Source: Zeugodacus cucurbitae | Lineage: Eukaryota > Arthropoda > Insecta > Diptera > Tephritidae | Length of the DNA stretch: 64,000 bases | Direction of reading: 5' to 3' | NCBI RefSeq assembly: GCF_028554725.1 | Contig: NC_071671.1 | Coordinates: 57,182,501-57,246,500 of the forward strand | Shown here: piece by piece, positions 62,040-64,000 of the stretch | Position numbering within the stretch: the stretch's first letter is position 1 | Layout: each line of letters opens with the position of its first letter | Made by a program: the position numbers and the translations under genes | Notes under the pieces: generated by a model | Seen by the model: only the letters and a program-made list of their open reading frames with translations | Database searches by the model: none | What the model was told of the DNA's origin: nothing

Positions 62040-62740
62040 GAAGCAAGCAGACATTTCTCCGAAGACAATTCCACAACAACTAAACTTGCATTGCATAAAA
62101 AAGGTAAGAAAAAATACAACCCAAAGACAGCATAAGTCGCAACATCCGCTCAACCCAAAAAATGAGCAAACGCATAAAATATGAAAATAACAACAACAAA
62201 AACAATAAGAACTTCCAGAGAAATATTGCAGCGAGTGCAATGACCGTTGTGCTGCTGCATGTTGCACTTTGTATGGCAAAGAGCAAATAAAGACAATCAA
62301 AAACGAACTGCTGACTGACGGGAAGTGCAAACAAATCGGCAAGCAAACTTCGAAAATCACAAGCAAACATGGAATACGCAAAATTTATGACAACGGAAAT
62401 GCATGCTTACGAAAAATTTTGAGAACACGAACAACAACAAGCACATACATACATAACATACAATAAAATGCAATAAAAATCAAGCAACAAAATATTGCTG
62501 CGTGTGTAGCATAAGCGAATATGTCGAAAGGATATAAAACGAAATTAAAAAAAAAAAACAAAATAAAACAAAAACTCCAGCAAAGAGTCAGTGCACTGGC
62601 GCATGATGAGTAAATCAAGCGGCAACGCAAGATGAGTGATTGACGTGACTGCAAGCGACAACTGACAAGCAACAGCCCGAAAAACGGAAGGATTGTAGGA
62701 GGATTGCAAAATGCTAGGAATTATAATCATCTCAGCTTAA
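62040..62740. other. CAA/TTG-type island
   Basis: AACAACAACAAAAACAA near 62189-62206 and ACGAACAACAACAAGCAC near 62427. Minus frames of 95-137 codons lack domains. Confidence 0.4.
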
Positions 62741-62975
62741 AATATAATAATATAACCCTGAGAGTTTAATGACTTTAATACTTTTATGTGGTTTTTAATC
62801 TTTTAGAATATTTACGATTGTTATTTTTACTAGTATTTTGACTTCTACTGTCATTTTAGCGAAGACACATACCGCTTCAGTTAGCTTGGACTCACACCTA
62901 CTCATTTAAACTCTCTTAAGACTACACCAATTTATCTTTGGAAGGTCTTGGCATAACCTACAAAACGACCAAACC
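62741..62975. other. Plain AT-rich spacer
   Basis: Nothing recognised; may include decayed 5' mariner sequence. Confidence 0.35.
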
Positions 62976-63749
62976 GTTTTAAACAATCTGCAAAAGTCTG
63001 GATACACAAAAAAGCTTGACGTTTGGGTGCCGCATGATTTGATGCAAAAAAACCTTCTGGACCGAAACAACGCGTGCGATATGCTGCTGAAACGGAACGA
63101 ACTCGACGAAAAACGGATCACATACGACAATATCAAGAGAAAACGGTCGTGGTCGAAGGCAGGTAAATCGTCCTAAATAGTGGCAACCCGGGATTGACGG
63201 CCAGGAAGGTTTTGCTGTGTGTTTAGTGGGATTGGAAGGGAACCATCCACTATGAGCTGCTCTCATATGGCCAGATGCTTAATTCTACCATCTACAGCGA
63301 ACAATTGGACCGCTTGAAGCAGACGATCGATCAGAAGCGTCCAGAATTGGCCAAGAGGAAGGGTGCAGTGTTCCACCAGGACAACTCCAGTCCACACACT
63401 TCGTTGATGACTTGTCAGAAGCTACGGGAGCTTGGATGGGAGGTTTTAACGCTCCCACCATATAGCCCGGACATTTTGCCAAGCGATTACCACCTGTTCC
63501 TGTCCATGGCGAACGCCCATGGTGGTATAAAGTTGAACTGAAAAGAAGCTTTTGAAAAGTGGCTGTCCGAGTTCTTAGCAAATAAGAAGGGCGGCTTCTA
63601 CGAGGGGGTTATTATGAAGTTGCCGTCTAGATGGAAACAGATTATAGAACGAAATGGCGCATATTTGAACCAAATCCGATCACTGTAACACCCTTTATAA
63701 AGCATTGAATAAAGAGCAAAAAACGGAAGGGAGATATTTGCCAATATAA
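62976..63749 (+). pseudogene. Cecropia-like mariner, 5'-truncated, transposase with frameshifts and a stop
   Basis: Reads SGYTKKLDVWVPHDLMQKNL, DRNNACDMLLKRNELDEKRI and TYDNIKRKRSWSKAG. It then breaks by frameshift, and resumes at 63275-63541 with MLNSTIYSEQLDRLKQTIDQ, AVFHQDNSSPHTSL, LRELGWEVLTLPPYSPD and LPSDYHLF. Second and third catalytic aspartates are kept with correct D34D spacing. About nine residues around the first aspartate (PFLKRMVTG in relatives) are deleted. A TGA follows GIKLN; the frame continues past it to MKLPSRWKQIIERNGAYL and a final stop near 63687. The 3' end 'gatatttgccaatataa' (to about 63749) is a decayed version of the terminus at 35795. Confidence 0.85.
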
Positions 63750-64000
63750 TATAAGAGCAACACCCACATGCTAGCAATTTAACTTCACGTACAACTCATC
63801 ATACAACTGAAGGCAGCAAAAGAGACAACCTTACAACAAACAACATCTTCATATCCTATCTCTAAACGTCCACAAAATACAAAGGATCATTTTCAAAGCT
63901 CAACATTTATACGATTTGTTGACAACTTTTGTATTACTATTTCTCCACGCAACTTGCCACATGCAATGCAAACAACTGAAAATTGCACTCATTCTTATAA
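63750..64000. other. Start of a further CAA-rich island
   Basis: GCAACA/ACAACT words reappear to the window end. No feature recognised. Confidence 0.35.

Noticed and set aside
62979..63581. Minus frames of 95, 76 and 98 codons
   Set aside because: Antisense shadows of the + strand mariner at 62976-63749.

Overview
This 64-kb window is eukaryotic, AT-rich and essentially gene-free. I could not support a single intact host protein-coding exon, rRNA, tRNA or recognisable microRNA on either strand. The content points to a higher fly, most likely a tephritid fruit fly (Bactrocera/Zeugodacus/Ceratitis type). Reasons: a DD41D 'rosa'-group mariner relative (a group first described from Ceratitis rosa); mellifera-type mariner termini; a ~1-kb noncoding repeat rich in 'gggcgtggc'-type words and CGGACAGA runs that I associate with tephritid DNA; and very frequent CAA/TTG triplet runs. 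The assignment is an inference, not a database result. The window could be a large intron or an intergenic region.

Layout. The DNA alternates between two textures. 'Islands' of about 0.7-2.3 kb are rich in CAACAA/TTGTTG runs, GCAACA/TGCCAC words and short microsatellites, and contain no recognisable transposon. They begin near 0.8, 3.0, 6.7, 9.8, 13.4, 16.4, 19.4, 22.1, 25.2, 28.4, 31.0, 34.2, 37.1, 40.6, 44.1, 46.8, 49.0, 51.7, 54.7, 57.5 and 62.0 kb, roughly every 3 kb. Between them lie plainer AT-rich blocks holding almost all identifiable mobile elements.

Mobile elements. (1) IS630-Tc1-mariner relics of several lineages: a 347-bp mellifera-type mariner deletion derivative (7.8 kb), a mariner with its catalytic core deleted (12.8 kb), an irritans/Himar-like relic (20.5-21.2 kb, minus), a rosa-like DD41D element lacking its N-terminal half (26.3-27.3 kb, minus), two cecropia-like mariners sharing the same nonsense codon (35.8-36.5 kb minus; 63.0-63.7 kb plus) and a Tc1-like relic (42.4-43.0 kb, minus). 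(2) Non-LTR retrotransposon 3' fragments: three RTE-like pieces (2.2, 21.4, 30.6 kb), two ending in GAA microsatellites, and one RNase H/zinc-knuckle C-terminus (14.8 kb). (3) Two families of noncoding TTAA-flanked inverted-repeat elements, called TTAA-1 (11.0-13.3 kb) and TTAA-2 (53.7 and 59.6 kb) here. (4) A ~1.05-kb hairpin-ended noncoding repeat, called HR here, in three copies, two of them inserted in TTAA elements. (5) A 544-bp element with ~100-bp terminal inverted repeats (38.85 kb). (6) A 1.46-kb A-rich ATATCG satellite with a higher-order repeat (56.0-57.5 kb).

The elements do not form a pathway. The window records successive nested insertions followed by decay: HR into TTAA-1, HR into TTAA-2, mariner into TTAA-1, and TTAA-2 into a ~120-bp tandem repeat. 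No new enzymatic or defence system is visible. The points most worth a second look are the ~3-kb island periodicity, the directly readable TTAA target-site duplication, the shared stop codon in the two cecropia-like mariners, and the satellite.
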